Positions 1-8,314 of a stretch of 37,903 nucleotides of DNA are shown here, one piece after another. Origin of the DNA: Tannerellaceae bacterium. Its GTDB lineage: Bacteria; Bacteroidota; Bacteroidia; Bacteroidales; Tannerellaceae. The stretch covers positions 1 to 37,903 of the forward strand of contig JAJQFE010000057.1 in NCBI GenBank assembly GCA_021201295.1, written 5' to 3'. The notes under the pieces were generated by a model. It ran no database searches. It was not told where the DNA came from and saw only the letters and a list, made by a program, of their open reading frames with translations. Numbering within the stretch: the first letter of the stretch is position 1; each line of letters begins with the position of its first letter. The translations under genes and the position numbers were made by a program.

Positions 1-55
1 TAAGTATATTAGCCGGCGCTAATAAGTATATTAAGTGGAGCTAATAAGTATATTA
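1..55. repeat. 22-bp tandem repeat, 2.5 copies, cut by window edge
   Basis: Units start at 1, 23 and 45. Each begins TAAGTATATTA; the first two end in GCTAA, with a variable middle (GCCGGC versus AGTGGA). The third copy is partial. The array probably continues left of the window. No coding role is visible. Confidence 0.7.
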
Positions 56-700
56 TCCAGGCTTTCCCCGGAAATGGTACAGGAGGTTGACGGGTTGGAA
101 AGGGAATATTTTATCTTCTTTTTTCCGTTTCTGTCTTTCCCACAGGTTTTTGTGGTTCCCATAGCGCAGACATGGAGTAGCTGTGTGATGCCGGATAAGC
201 CAGGGTGTTTCGGGATGTGGATTATTTTTTTATCTACATACGGAAGTTTCCGGAACTATCCGGAAGTTCCCGGAAATGACCACCTGGTATCCCCTTATCT
301 TTGTTTGGTTATTTTTTCGTTGCGGGACGGGGCATTCATAAACAGTAAACTTTTATTCCTATGCATTGGATGGATCATTACAGCACAGACACTACGACTT
401 TTTCAGGAAAAATCACCGGAGCAGAAGGATTTTATTTACGACTGATCAGGTATCCCTTCAAGAGGGAAAAAGGGAATTTTATCTGATAAAAGGGTTTAGT
501 CTACAAGAGATAAAAAATGCAGGAGATAAAAAACCTACATCTAAAGCGCTGCAAACCAGCATGTAGAAAGGGATACAGATGGTTTGCAAGAGATAAAAGT
601 AAATATACAAAAAATCCCTGTGTATACACCGGAGATGTAAAAGAAATTTTCCAGTCGTAACCAGACCGGAAAGCAGCTCCCTAATGTATCCGCCTATAGT
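56..700. other. Long stretch without a recognisable gene
   Basis: I see no convincing gene. An open frame at 35-445 has no family resemblance, no usual start context, and runs through the tandem repeat. The stretch holds clustered CCGGAA words near 240-280 that can pair with each other, several AGATAAAA words at about 508-600, and an inverted pair GCAAACCA/TGGTTTGC around 548-585. It may be a decayed gene or a structured intergenic region. Confidence 0.4.
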
Positions 701-1330
701 CTACTGGCTTCTGTTACTCCGGTTTGAACCTGTGCAGGTATTGAAATTAGTCCCTGAATTACTATTATCCGGAGTCACTGTGGAACGGTCTGGTGTCCGG
801 TTGGTATCCGGTGTGACGGAAGGACGTGTATCAGGAGATGTATTGGAATTTCCCGGAGGACGCGTAGTCGTTCCCGGACGGTTAGTATTAGCCGGAGGAT
901 TGGTTGTTCCCGGACGGTTATAATTATTATTCGGATTATTATAATTAAAACGATTATTATAGTTTGGGCGATAATAGGGAGGACGTGGATCCCGCGCATA
1001 AATATAGATCGGACGGCCATAAGGCGGGAAAAGTGCCGGATAAGGAGAAGGGTAATACTGTACTTCATCGTATAAATATTCATATCCGGTCAGGTAGTCA
1101 TTCCAGAATTCCAGTGCATACATTTCACCGCCGGAAGTCAGGTAACCCAGCACTTCCTGATAACCTTCATCCGTTTCCCGAACAGCCAGTAAACGATCCG
1201 GTGAACCGGCTATATATTCAACCTGTGCTTTAGTCATACCGGTCCGGAGACGGTCAATATCCAGGGAGCGGCGGGTTCCACACGCTGTAAGCAGGATCAC
1301 TGTTATAAACAGACAAACAATTTTCTTCAT
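701..1330 (-). CDS. SmpA/BamE-like lipoprotein with Asn/Pro/Thr-rich tail
   Basis: A 209-aa predicted lipoprotein. The start has a signal peptide with lipobox LLTACG, so Cys17 would be lipidated. Residues about 25-95 contain GMTKAQVEYIAGSPDR, typical of the SmpA/OmlA (BamE-like) fold, followed by strands rich in aromatic residues. From about residue 95 the protein becomes a low-complexity tail: a Pro/Tyr stretch, then Asn-rich, then repeated RPGTT and Asn/Thr/Pro segments. Such tails suggest a surface-exposed or cell-wall-spanning spacer. The function is unknown; the BamE-like domain alone does not prove a role in outer membrane protein assembly. It stands alone, facing away from the next gene. 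The tail composition makes database names unreliable. Confidence 0.75.
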   Translation of the reverse strand: MKKIVCLFITVILLTACGTRRSLDIDRLRTGMTKAQVEYIAGSPDRLLAVRETDEGYQEVLGYLTSGGEMYALEFWNDYLTGYEYLYDEVQYYPSPYPALFPPYGRPIYIYARDPRPPYYRPNYNNRFNYNNPNNNYNRPGTTNPPANTNRPGTTTRPPGNSNTSPDTRPSVTPDTNRTPDRSTVTPDNSNSGTNFNTCTGSNRSNRSQ

Positions 1331-1600
1331 TTTATTCTTTTTGGCGTTAATAACCTGTCTCCCATATTCCTATGGTTCAATGAAACACATTCCGGAAAAA
1401 GATTGTTTGTAAATAAAATAGAAAAATCCATGGATCCAGTCGTGCTTCTGTCTGCTCCAGAAGCAAAATTGCCGGAAAGTGTCCAGGGGTGCAATACCTA
1501 TAATTATGTATTTAACAGGCTGAAATGAATACAGATAGGTATTTTCATGTTAATTTTCCGTTACATTGGCAAAATCCCGTCTTTTTTATATAAAAAGGAT

Positions 1601-1608
1601 TATCTTTG
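1601..1608 (+). promoter_or_regulatory. Bacteroidetes -7 box (TATCTTTG)
   Basis: TATCTTTG matches TAnnTTTG. It lies only 11 bases before the ATG at 1620, so the transcript would be nearly leaderless. No clear -33 element is seen at the usual distance. Confidence 0.45.
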
Positions 1609-1619
1609 CCGGCAGAAAA

Positions 1620-1978
1620 ATGAAAAATGTCAAAAAATATCTGACATTCGGACTCCCGCTGTTATTCATTACTTATCTGGGATTCCTGATCGCGTTTACT
1701 CACGTCCATATAGTAAACGGGGTAACGATCGTACACTCCTACCCTATCGTCTGAATCATACCTCCAATGGTACTCCGGTGGAACACGAGCATACCTATGC
1801 GGAGTTTCAGTTGCTCCACCAGCTTTCTGTCATTGAAATTGCTGGTGCAGCCCTTGTCTTTTTCCTGTTAGCTGCCCTTCTTGCAGCCACGCAGACCCTT
1901 CTTTACCATCCGGTTTATCCGGATTATCTTCTTCCCGTTACCGGGAAGCTTTCTCTCCGTGCCCCTCCTGTTGCATAA
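1620..1978 (+). pseudogene. His-rich small membrane protein, frameshifted
   Basis: The N-terminal half starts at ATG 1620 (MKNVKKYLTFGLPLLF...) with one membrane segment and FTHVHIVNGVTIVHSYP, then hits a stop at 1752-1754. The rest, NHTSNGTPVEHEHTYAEF and a second hydrophobic segment (AGAALVFFLLAALLAA), continues in another frame to 1978. Adding one C in the CCC at about 1742-1745 joins them as HSYPYRLNHTSNG and gives a 119-aa protein. Proteins with this His-x-His pattern occur in Bacteroidales before TonB receptors, as here. The clustered histidines suggest metal binding, but that is inference. It is either a recent pseudogene or a one-base sequence error. Confidence 0.65.
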
Positions 1979-1990
1979 TAAATAAATAGC

Positions 1991-2010
1991 GTATAGGACT
2001 TCTCCTATAC
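1991..2010 (+). terminator. Hairpin after the His-rich gene
   Basis: A perfect 8-bp stem GTATAGGA/TCCTATAC with a 4-base loop begins 12 bases after the stop at 1978. There is no T-run after it, so it may be a processing or attenuation hairpin rather than a true terminator. A further GC-rich region with repeated GTCCGGT follows up to the receptor start. Confidence 0.4.
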
Positions 2011-2186
2011 AGTAGGCACGACTGTCCGGTTATTCGTCCGGTAACAGCCTGCCATCTGACAAACCAGGATATGGATAGTTCACATTCCACGTCTGGCTGC
2101 TTACCTGCTAAGTGGAAGACCGGTAACGGATGATTCCCCGGATTCCTGTAATTTCTTATTCCATTTATTTATTAATGCATATTATA

Positions 2187-4492
2187 ATGAAAAAGATCCT
2201 TGCTTTTATTATATGCCTGTACTGTGCCTCTACGTCATTGTGGGCAGCAGGCAATCCCGATTTAAATGATTCGGATGCGAACGTGATCGGTCACGTTTTA
2301 GACAAAGAGACCGGTGAACACCTGACCTACATCAATGTAATTCTTCAGGGTACCACTATCGGTACCACTACGGATAACACCGGACACTACTTCCTTAAAC
2401 ATTTACCAGAAGGAAATTTCGTCCTGGAGTTTAAGGCTTTGGGCTATAAATCCGTTACGGAAAAAGTGACTTTGAAAAAAGGGGTTACTTTAGAAGTCAA
2501 TGTAGAATTAGAAGAGGACCGGATTGCGTTGGATGGCGTAGTAGTGTCCGCTAATCGGGGAGAAACCACCCGGCGGTTAGCTCCTTCTTTAGTCAACGTG
2601 CTGGATGCACAGGTATTTACCAAAACCAATTCTGTCAGCCTGGCTGACGGGCTTGGCTTCCAGCCGGGAGTCCGGGTAGAAACGAACTGCCAGAATTGTG
2701 GATTCCAACAGGTCCGGATCAACGGATTAGATGGTCCGTATACCCAGATCCTGATCGACTCCCGTCCTATATTCAGCGCCCTGTCAGGAGTCTATGGTCT
2801 GGAACAGATCCCGGCGAATATGATCGAACGGGTAGAGGTTATGCGTGGAGGAGGATCTGCGTTATTCGGTTCATCTGCCATTGCCGGAACAATCAATATT
2901 ATTACCAAAGAACCTTTACGGAATTTCGGGGAATTGACACATGGGATCACCTCTATTGGAGGTAGCTCTTCGTTTGATAACAATACGAGTTTAAATGCCT
3001 CTTTAGTATCAGACAATGGCAAAGCGGGTTTATATATTTTCGGTCAGAACCGCCATCGTTCGGGATATGATGACGATGGGGACGGGTATACGGAACTACC
3101 TAAACTCCAAAGCCAGACAGTCGGCTTCCGTTCCTATCTGAAAACCAGCACCTATAGTAAACTGACCTTTGAGTATCACCATATGAATGAATTCCGCCGC
3201 GGAGGAAATATGCTGAACCGTCCTCCTCATGAAGCTGATATAGCGGAACAACTGGAACATTCTATCGATGGCGGAGGGATTAAGTTTGATGCGTATTCCA
3301 AAGATTACAAACATAAGGTGAGTGTCTATACATCCGCCCAGAATACAGACCGGAACAGTTACTATGGTACCGGGCAGGACCTGAATGCCTATGGAAAAAC
3401 AACAGACCTGACCTGGATGGCAGGATCCCAGTATATCTATAGTTTTGATGGACTCCTTTTCATGCCGGCCGACTTCACGGCTGGTCTTGAATACAGTTAT
3501 GACCGTCTGAAAGATGAAATGTTAGGATATAACCGTTTGACAGACCAGACTGTCCATGTGGAAAGTTTCTTTTTCCAGAATGAATGGAAAAATGCCCGTT
3601 GGAGTTTTCTGATCGGCGAACGTCTGGATAAACATAATATGATCAGTAACGCGGTGTTCAGTCCACGGGCCAATATCCGGTATAATCCGACACCGGACAT
3701 TAACATCCGTGCCAGCTATTCCAGTGGATTCCGTGCTCCCCAGGCATTTGATGAAGACTTGCATATCTCTGCTGTCGGAGGTGAAGTAGCCCTGATCGAA
3801 CGGTCACCGGACCTGAAAGAAGAAAAGTCACAAAGTATCAGCACCTCTGTAGACTTCTACCAACGGTTCGGGGGTATCCAGTTAAACTTCTTAGTGGAAG
3901 GATTCTATACCAACTTAAGTGATGTATTTATCCTGGAAGACATCGGATACGATCTCCAGGGAAACCTGATCAAAGAAAGAAGAAACGGATCCGGAGCCAC
4001 AGTGATGGGATTGACTCTGGAAGCGCGTGCGATCCTGACCTCCTGGTTACAACTCTAGGCAGGTGCCACCCTGCAACGCAGCCGCTATAAAGAACCGGAG
4101 AAATGGAGTTCGGATGACGAGGTACCGGAAGAAAAGAAAATGTTCCGAACTCAGGATACATACGGCTATTTCACAGCGACACTGACTCCTTATAAGCATT
4201 TTTCTGCTGCTTTATCAGGCACTTACACGGGAAGTATGTTAGTACAACACCTGGCTGGATATATTCCTCAGGATATAGCAGTCAAAACACCGGAATTCTT
4301 TGATATGAATATCAAACTGGCCTATGAAATTGATTTGTATAAAGAGAGTAAATGGAATTCAATGCCGGTATACAGAATATCTTTAATGCCTATCAGAAAG
4401 ATTTTGATAAAGGTCCCGACCGGGATGCTTCCTATATTTACGGTACATCGACTCCCCGGAGTTATTTTGCAGGGATAAAGATCAGTTTCTGA
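2187..4492 (+). pseudogene. TonB-dependent receptor, one stop and one frameshift
   Basis: An outer membrane TonB-dependent receptor. I chose the ATG at 2187 (MKKILAFIICLYC) because it begins a proper signal peptide; an upstream in-frame ATG at 2130 would bury it. Order: signal peptide, carboxypeptidase-like regulatory domain (GHVLDKETGEHLTYINVIL), plug (VRINGLDGPYTQILIDSRP and RVEVMRGGGSALFGSSAIAG), then a beta-barrel. The frame meets TAG at 4056-4058 inside a conserved barrel strand (TSWLQL-stop-AGATLQRSRYKEP); CAG to TAG would explain it. A second break near 4353 is repaired by one T, restoring EFNAGIQNIFNAYQKDFDKG and a normal final strand AGIKISF with stop at 4490-4492. The rebuilt length is 768 aa. 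The substrate is unknown; pairing with the His-rich protein hints at a metal or metal complex. Confidence 0.8.
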
Positions 4493-4683
4493 TCATAGAT
4501 ATATTTTAATCGTATCAGAAGTAGAAACCGCTCCTGTATCTATACTAATGATCAGAGGAGGAAGTTCGTATTCACGGGCTTCCTCTTCCTGTTGTCCGGC
4601 ATATCCGGATAGCCAATCCCGTGGTGGTTCTTTTTCACAGGATACATACAATACAAACAAAAAGAAAGAAAGGATTTTTTCAT
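4493..4683 (-). pseudogene. Small lipoprotein (63 aa), frameshifted
   Basis: This gene appears only after joining two frames. ATG at 4681-4683 starts MKKSFLSF; one added T in the T5 run (plus-strand A5 at 4659-4663) leads into FLFVLYVSCEKEPPRDW, a signal peptide with a lipobox ending at Cys16, then an acidic stretch GQQEEEAREYELPPL and a stop at 4493-4495. The stop abuts the end of the convergent TonB receptor (4492). The function is unknown. The recovered signal peptide and lipobox make chance unlikely. The alternative unshifted frame (NHHGIGYPDMPDNRKR) looks non-coding. Confidence 0.5.
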
Positions 4684-4905
4684 GTTGTTACCGATTTTGG
4701 ATAAAATATGTTTTGGTATAAATGGTAACAAACATTCTTTTTTAAAGGTTTTGAAAAGAAACAAATCCTGTCTTCTATGAAATTTTGCGAGCAGTCATAA
4801 CCGGAAGATTTGCCGGGCTCCCAAGGGCTTTTCCTACAAAGAAGGGGACATTTTTATATAATATAAACATCCCGTTCTTTACGAAAAAAGGAGGGAATGG
4901 AAATA

Positions 4906-5778
4906 TCAGAGTTGGGTGAATGAGCCGGAGACAAATTCCAGTACGATGGGTAATTCATTCCGCCAGTAGGACCAGGTATGAGCTCCATCTTTTACACGGT
5001 ATTCATGAGGGATCTCATTTTTATGGAAAAGGATATGCATCAAGCTATTTCCTTCATACAGAAAGTCATCATCTCCACAACTGATATACCAGCGGATCTG
5101 TTTGATCTTCTTTAGTTCCTCTTCGGGCGCATTTTTAATCATACTTTCTATATTATGTCGTTGATAATAGGTCTCCATCTGTTGATCGGTAGCTTTTGAA
5201 CCGGAATCTTTCAACCGTTTTTTCAGTTGTTCCGGATCCCAGTTTCCGGTAGCTGCGCTTAACGGAGCGGCTGCAGCAAACAGATCCGGTTGATGGAGCG
5301 CATAAAAGATCGTTCCGCCACCTCCCATGGACAACCCAGCTACTGCACGGTATCGTCTTTCACTCCGTACCCGGTAGGTCTTTTCTATATGGGGAATCAG
5401 TTCCTGGAAGAAAAAGTCTTCATATTCAAAAGAGCCATCAACTGCATTGAAATACCCTCTTACTCCGGTATTCGCATCAGGCATGACTATAATCATAGGT
5501 GCGGCTGTCCCTTCCCGGATGGCTTTATCAGCAATGTGTTGTACCTGTCCGAATTGTACCCAACCGGTTTGGTCATCCCCTCCTCCATGTAAAAGATAAA
5601 GGACCGGATAACTACGATCTGTCTGGTCATATCCTTCCGGCAGATAGATGGCATATTTACGATCCATGTTCAGGATCCCGCTTTTTACACTCAGGGTTTC
5701 ATACACCTGGCTTCCCTGGCTCCAGGCTACCGGAAGAAGAATGGTTAACAACAAAAGAGTAAAGATTAGTTTTTTCAT
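4906..5778 (-). CDS. Secreted esterase (esterase D / feruloyl esterase-like)
   Basis: A predicted periplasmic or secreted alpha/beta hydrolase of the putative esterase family (PF00756 type). I use ATG 5778 (MKKLIFTLLLLTILLPVAWSQ, signal peptide); the longer frame begins with TTG two codons earlier. Visible motifs: oxyanion-region HGGGDD near residue 64, nucleophile elbow GLSMGG with Ser150, and a C-terminal catalytic His in AHTWSYW. Members hydrolyse acyl or feruloyl esters on plant polysaccharides, or other small esters, so this enzyme probably removes ester groups from a glycan. It diverges from the glycosidase-like lipoprotein at 5981. The gene is intact at about 290 aa, normal for the family. 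Confidence 0.85.
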   Translation of the reverse strand: MKKLIFTLLLLTILLPVAWSQGSQVYETLSVKSGILNMDRKYAIYLPEGYDQTDRSYPVLYLLHGGGDDQTGWVQFGQVQHIADKAIREGTAAPMIIVMPDANTGVRGYFNAVDGSFEYEDFFFQELIPHIEKTYRVRSERRYRAVAGLSMGGGGTIFYALHQPDLFAAAAPLSAATGNWDPEQLKKRLKDSGSKATDQQMETYYQRHNIESMIKNAPEEELKKIKQIRWYISCGDDDFLYEGNSLMHILFHKNEIPHEYRVKDGAHTWSYWRNELPIVLEFVSGSFTQL

Positions 5779-5934
5779 ATTCAAAAATATTAGTTGTTAA
5801 TAGTACTATTCCATATCTGGTGAGTAGTGGATAAAGATAAATAAAAGGAATAAAAAATCCTCTTTCTATTCCGGAAATAAATGAATTAATAAAAAGGAAG
5901 ATAGCCAGCATACAGGGAAAAAGTTATTTTTGTA

Positions 5935-5942
5935 ACTTTATA
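5935..5942 (+). promoter_or_regulatory. -7 box (TATTTTTG) for the 5981 gene
   Basis: TATTTTTG fits TAnnTTTG and lies 38 bases before the ATG at 5981, giving a leader of about 30 bases. No clear -33 element is visible. Confidence 0.4.
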
Positions 5943-5980
5943 TTTTACATTCGTACATAGAATTATTAAAATAAAGATCC

Positions 5981-7558
5981 ATGAAAAATCTCAAATTCCC
6001 TATTTTAGTAGTGATCCTGGCCATAGGTATGCTTGCCTGTTCAGAAAATAAACCCAAAGATAAAAACTACCCGATGTTCTGGACCTGGCTGGATTATCGT
6101 CCGGGGATGAATTTTGATTTGGTTTGCTTCATATTACAGGAAACAGGTATCGATGGTCTTATACTAAATGCTGCGACACCGGATGACTATCGGGCAGCTA
6201 TCCCTGTTGCCCACCAACATGATATTGAAGTATATGCCTGGTTATGGACCATGAATCTGGAGCATGATCGTGAAAAAATTCTGAAAGAGCATCTGGAGTG
6301 GTTCAGTATGAACCGGAATGGAGAAAGTCTGGCAGAGACAAAAGCCTATGTGAATTACTATAAATTCATGTGTCCTGCCTTACCGGAAGTGAGAGAATAT
6401 ATTAAAGAAAAAATTAAGGCATATTGTGAAGTAGAAGGTTTGAATGGGATTGCGATTGATTATCATTGCTTCGTAGATGTTATCCTACCTACTACTTTAT
6501 GGCCTACATATGGGATTGTACAGGACAGGGAGTATCCGGAATGGGATTACGGTTACCATCCGGCGATGATTGAACTGTTCCAGGCAAAACATGGATATGA
6601 TCCCCGTGAACAAGAAGATCCTTCTACGGATGAAATCTGGTTACAATTTCGGTGTGACCAGATTACAGAAGTGGCGAATGAAATTGCCGAAGTAGTCCAT
6701 TCGTATGGAAAAGTGATGGCTGCCTCGCCTTTCCCTACACCGGCCATGTCCCGGAAAATGGTTCGCCAGGACTGGGGTAAATGGGACCTGGATATTGTAT
6801 TTCCGATGGTGTATCATAACTTCTATACAGGGGATGTCAGCTTTATTTCAGACTGTACGATTGACAATGTCAGGGATAAAAATCCGAATACCACCCTCTA
6901 TTGTGGCATGATGGCAACAGATGGGGATGAGATGTTTGACTGCATGGATGTAGCCCTGAACAACGGAGCAGAAGGAATTGCTATTTTTACTGTAAACAGT
7001 CTACGTTCACCTGAAATTCGCAGCAGGTTCAAAGCATACACTGACAACGCCCGGGAAAGACGGGCTAATCATGTATTCCCAGTCCACTCCGGAAAAACAG
7101 TAAATACAAATCCTTTTGAAAACCGGGGCATTATGAATGCAATCCATACCCGGATGCTCGCATATGTCAGTCTCGGAAGAGCAGTGGGATTACCGGAAAT
7201 GAGAAAGACCTCCTGGGAGACCCTGGAACAATTAACAACGAATGCATTACTGTCTGCCCATACATCTGATGAATATGTCGGACTGGTCAAGAATGCCCCT
7301 AAAGGAGACGCAACTCTTCAACCGGTAGCAGATGCGGTGGCTGACCATTTCAGTAAAAACAATCATATCAATAAGCTGAATTTGCTCGAATACAAGTTAG
7401 TGGACGAATACGGAGCCACCAAATGCTACGAAGTAACAGATGTAAATAACCAGATTACCTTTAAAGTGAATTTCTATTTCTATGGCGGGGTGATCTCCGG
7501 ATGGAGTATTGAACCGGAAAAAACTTCCTATGAGAACTACCGGGAAAGAGTGAAATAA
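5981..7558 (+). CDS. Glycoside hydrolase-like TIM-barrel lipoprotein
   Basis: A 525-aa predicted lipoprotein (signal peptide, lipobox GMLACS, Cys20). The main domain, about residues 30-350, resembles the family-10-like (GHL) glycosidase barrel: FWTWLDYRPGMNFD, then GIDGLILNAATPDDYRAAI with a HDIEVYAWLWTMN strand, EGLNGIAIDYHCF, and VMAASPFPTPA followed by WDLDIVFPMVYHNFY. These are typical barrel strands ending in acidic or aromatic residues. A distinct C-terminal region (about 380-525) is of unknown role. The substrate cannot be read from sequence. The divergent neighbour is an esterase, so the two may act on one glycan. The gene is intact and followed directly by a strong terminator. Confidence 0.65.
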   Translation: MKNLKFPILVVILAIGMLACSENKPKDKNYPMFWTWLDYRPGMNFDLVCFILQETGIDGLILNAATPDDYRAAIPVAHQHDIEVYAWLWTMNLEHDREKILKEHLEWFSMNRNGESLAETKAYVNYYKFMCPALPEVREYIKEKIKAYCEVEGLNGIAIDYHCFVDVILPTTLWPTYGIVQDREYPEWDYGYHPAMIELFQAKHGYDPREQEDPSTDEIWLQFRCDQITEVANEIAEVVHSYGKVMAASPFPTPAMSRKMVRQDWGKWDLDIVFPMVYHNFYTGDVSFISDCTIDNVRDKNPNTTLYCGMMATDGDEMFDCMDVALNNGAEGIAIFTVNSLRSPEIRSRFKAYTDNARERRANHVFPVHSGKTVNTNPFENRGIMNAIHTRMLAYVSLGRAVGLPEMRKTSWETLEQLTTNALLSAHTSDEYVGLVKNAPKGDATLQPVADAVADHFSKNNHINKLNLLEYKLVDEYGATKCYEVTDVNNQITFKVNFYFYGGVISGWSIEPEKTSYENYRERVK

Positions 7559-7589
7559 AAAGAGGCTGTTCAAACGGACAGCCTCTTTT
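7557..7589 (+). terminator. Rho-independent terminator
   Basis: AAAAGAGGCTGT / ACAGCCTCTTTT with an 8-base loop, overlapping the stop codon of the preceding gene and ending in a T-run. Its A/T flanks on both sides mean it can also stop the leftward tRNA transcript. Confidence 0.85.
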
Positions 7590-7593
7590 GGGG

Positions 7594-7667
7594 TAGCGAG
7601 ACCCGGGATTGAACCGGGGACCTCATGATTATGAATCATGCGCTCTAACCAGCTGAGCTATCTCGCC
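7594..7667 (-). tRNA. tRNA-Met (anticodon CAT)
   Basis: Read leftward it gives acceptor GGCGAGA pairing with TCTCGCT (one G-U), D-arm AGCTCAGCTGGTTAGAGC, anticodon stem CATGA/TCATG with loop TTCATAA (anticodon CAT), and T-arm CCCGGTTCAATCCCGGG. CCA is not encoded after the discriminator A. It is most likely elongator Met; CAT could also be the lysidine-modified Ile2 tRNA, but the body looks like elongator Met. Not the initiator, whose anticodon stem would carry three G-C pairs. Confidence 0.9.
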
Positions 7668-7803
7668 ATCTCCTTTCGGAAAGAACGCTGCAAAAGTAGA
7701 AGTTATTTTTATATTATGCAACTCTTTTAAAGAAAAAAATTGGTCATTTTGTAACATATTTGGCGCAAATAGGTATCTTGTAAAAGGTTTTTCACAGGAT
7801 AAA

Positions 7804-7835
7804 TTGGCTGTTTCCGAATCTTTTATGTACCTTGC
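7804..7835 (+). promoter_or_regulatory. Promoter for the START-like gene
   Basis: TTG at 7804-7806 and TACCTTGC at 7828-7835 (one mismatch to TAnnTTTG) separated by 21 bases, the usual Bacteroidetes -33/-7 distance. The start codon follows at 7859. Confidence 0.4.
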
Positions 7836-7858
7836 CGCGCAAATAATATTTTGGATGA

Positions 7859-8242
7859 ATGAAAAAAGAGAAATTTCATATCGAATACGTTTTTGATAAA
7901 GTTTTCCGCCGGAGTTTATGGAACCATTTAACCACTCCTCCCGGATTATCTGCCTGGTTTTCAGATGATGTTTTTATTAATAATAATATTTATACTTTCA
8001 AGTGGAATAAGGATGAGCAAGAGGCAGAACTATTATCCATAAAACCAGAGATGAGTATACGCTACCGCTGGACAGATGAAGAGGATGAAGAGGCTTATTT
8101 TGAATTCAGGATACATACTGTGGAATTAACCGGTGCGACTGCACTTGAAATAACCGATTTTGCCGAGCCTGACGAGAAGCAGGATTCCATTGAATTGTGG
8201 GATACACAAGTAGAAGAATTAAAACGCACATTAGGCATTTAG
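7859..8242 (+). CDS. START-like (SRPBCC) domain protein
   Basis: A small 127-aa cytoplasmic protein filling a single START-like/AHSA1-like domain. Typical features: FDKVFRRSLWNHLTTPPGLSAWFSDDV at the N-terminus (the helix and Ala-Trp-Phe common to these domains), then alternating strands, and a C-terminal helix LWDTQVEELKRTLGI. No signal peptide. The family binds hydrophobic ligands in a cavity, but the ligand here is unknown. It precedes the LptF/LptG-type permease by about 70 bases, a common neighbour in Bacteroidales, so the two may be co-transcribed. The gene is intact. Confidence 0.8.
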   Translation: MKKEKFHIEYVFDKVFRRSLWNHLTTPPGLSAWFSDDVFINNNIYTFKWNKDEQEAELLSIKPEMSIRYRWTDEEDEEAYFEFRIHTVELTGATALEITDFAEPDEKQDSIELWDTQVEELKRTLGI

Positions 8243-8314
8243 ATTTGTTTTACCCAAGAGAAGAGGTTGCTATCGTTTTTTCCACTACTTTTGTTCTCTT
8301 AACCGGAATAGGTA

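Noticed and set aside
1-55. CRISPR array
   Set aside because: The 22-bp units are directly adjacent, with no true spacers and no cas genes in the window.
35-445. Open frame of 136 codons near the left edge
   Set aside because: It begins inside the tandem repeat, has no family features and an odd mix of aromatic residues; it looks like chance reading of non-coding DNA.
1979-2186. Cobalamin or thiamine riboswitch before the TonB receptor
   Set aside because: The region is structured and has an AAGTGGAAGACCGG-like end, but the conserved core boxes of these riboswitches are missing.
4552-4764. 70-codon leftward frame as a gene
   Set aside because: Only its part from ATG 4683 carries a signal peptide start, and that continues in another frame as a small lipoprotein; the rest is a shadow.
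7594-7667. tRNA-Ile2 (CAT, lysidine type)
   Set aside because: The anticodon alone allows it, but the acceptor and arm sequences look like elongator tRNA-Met; not settled beyond doubt.
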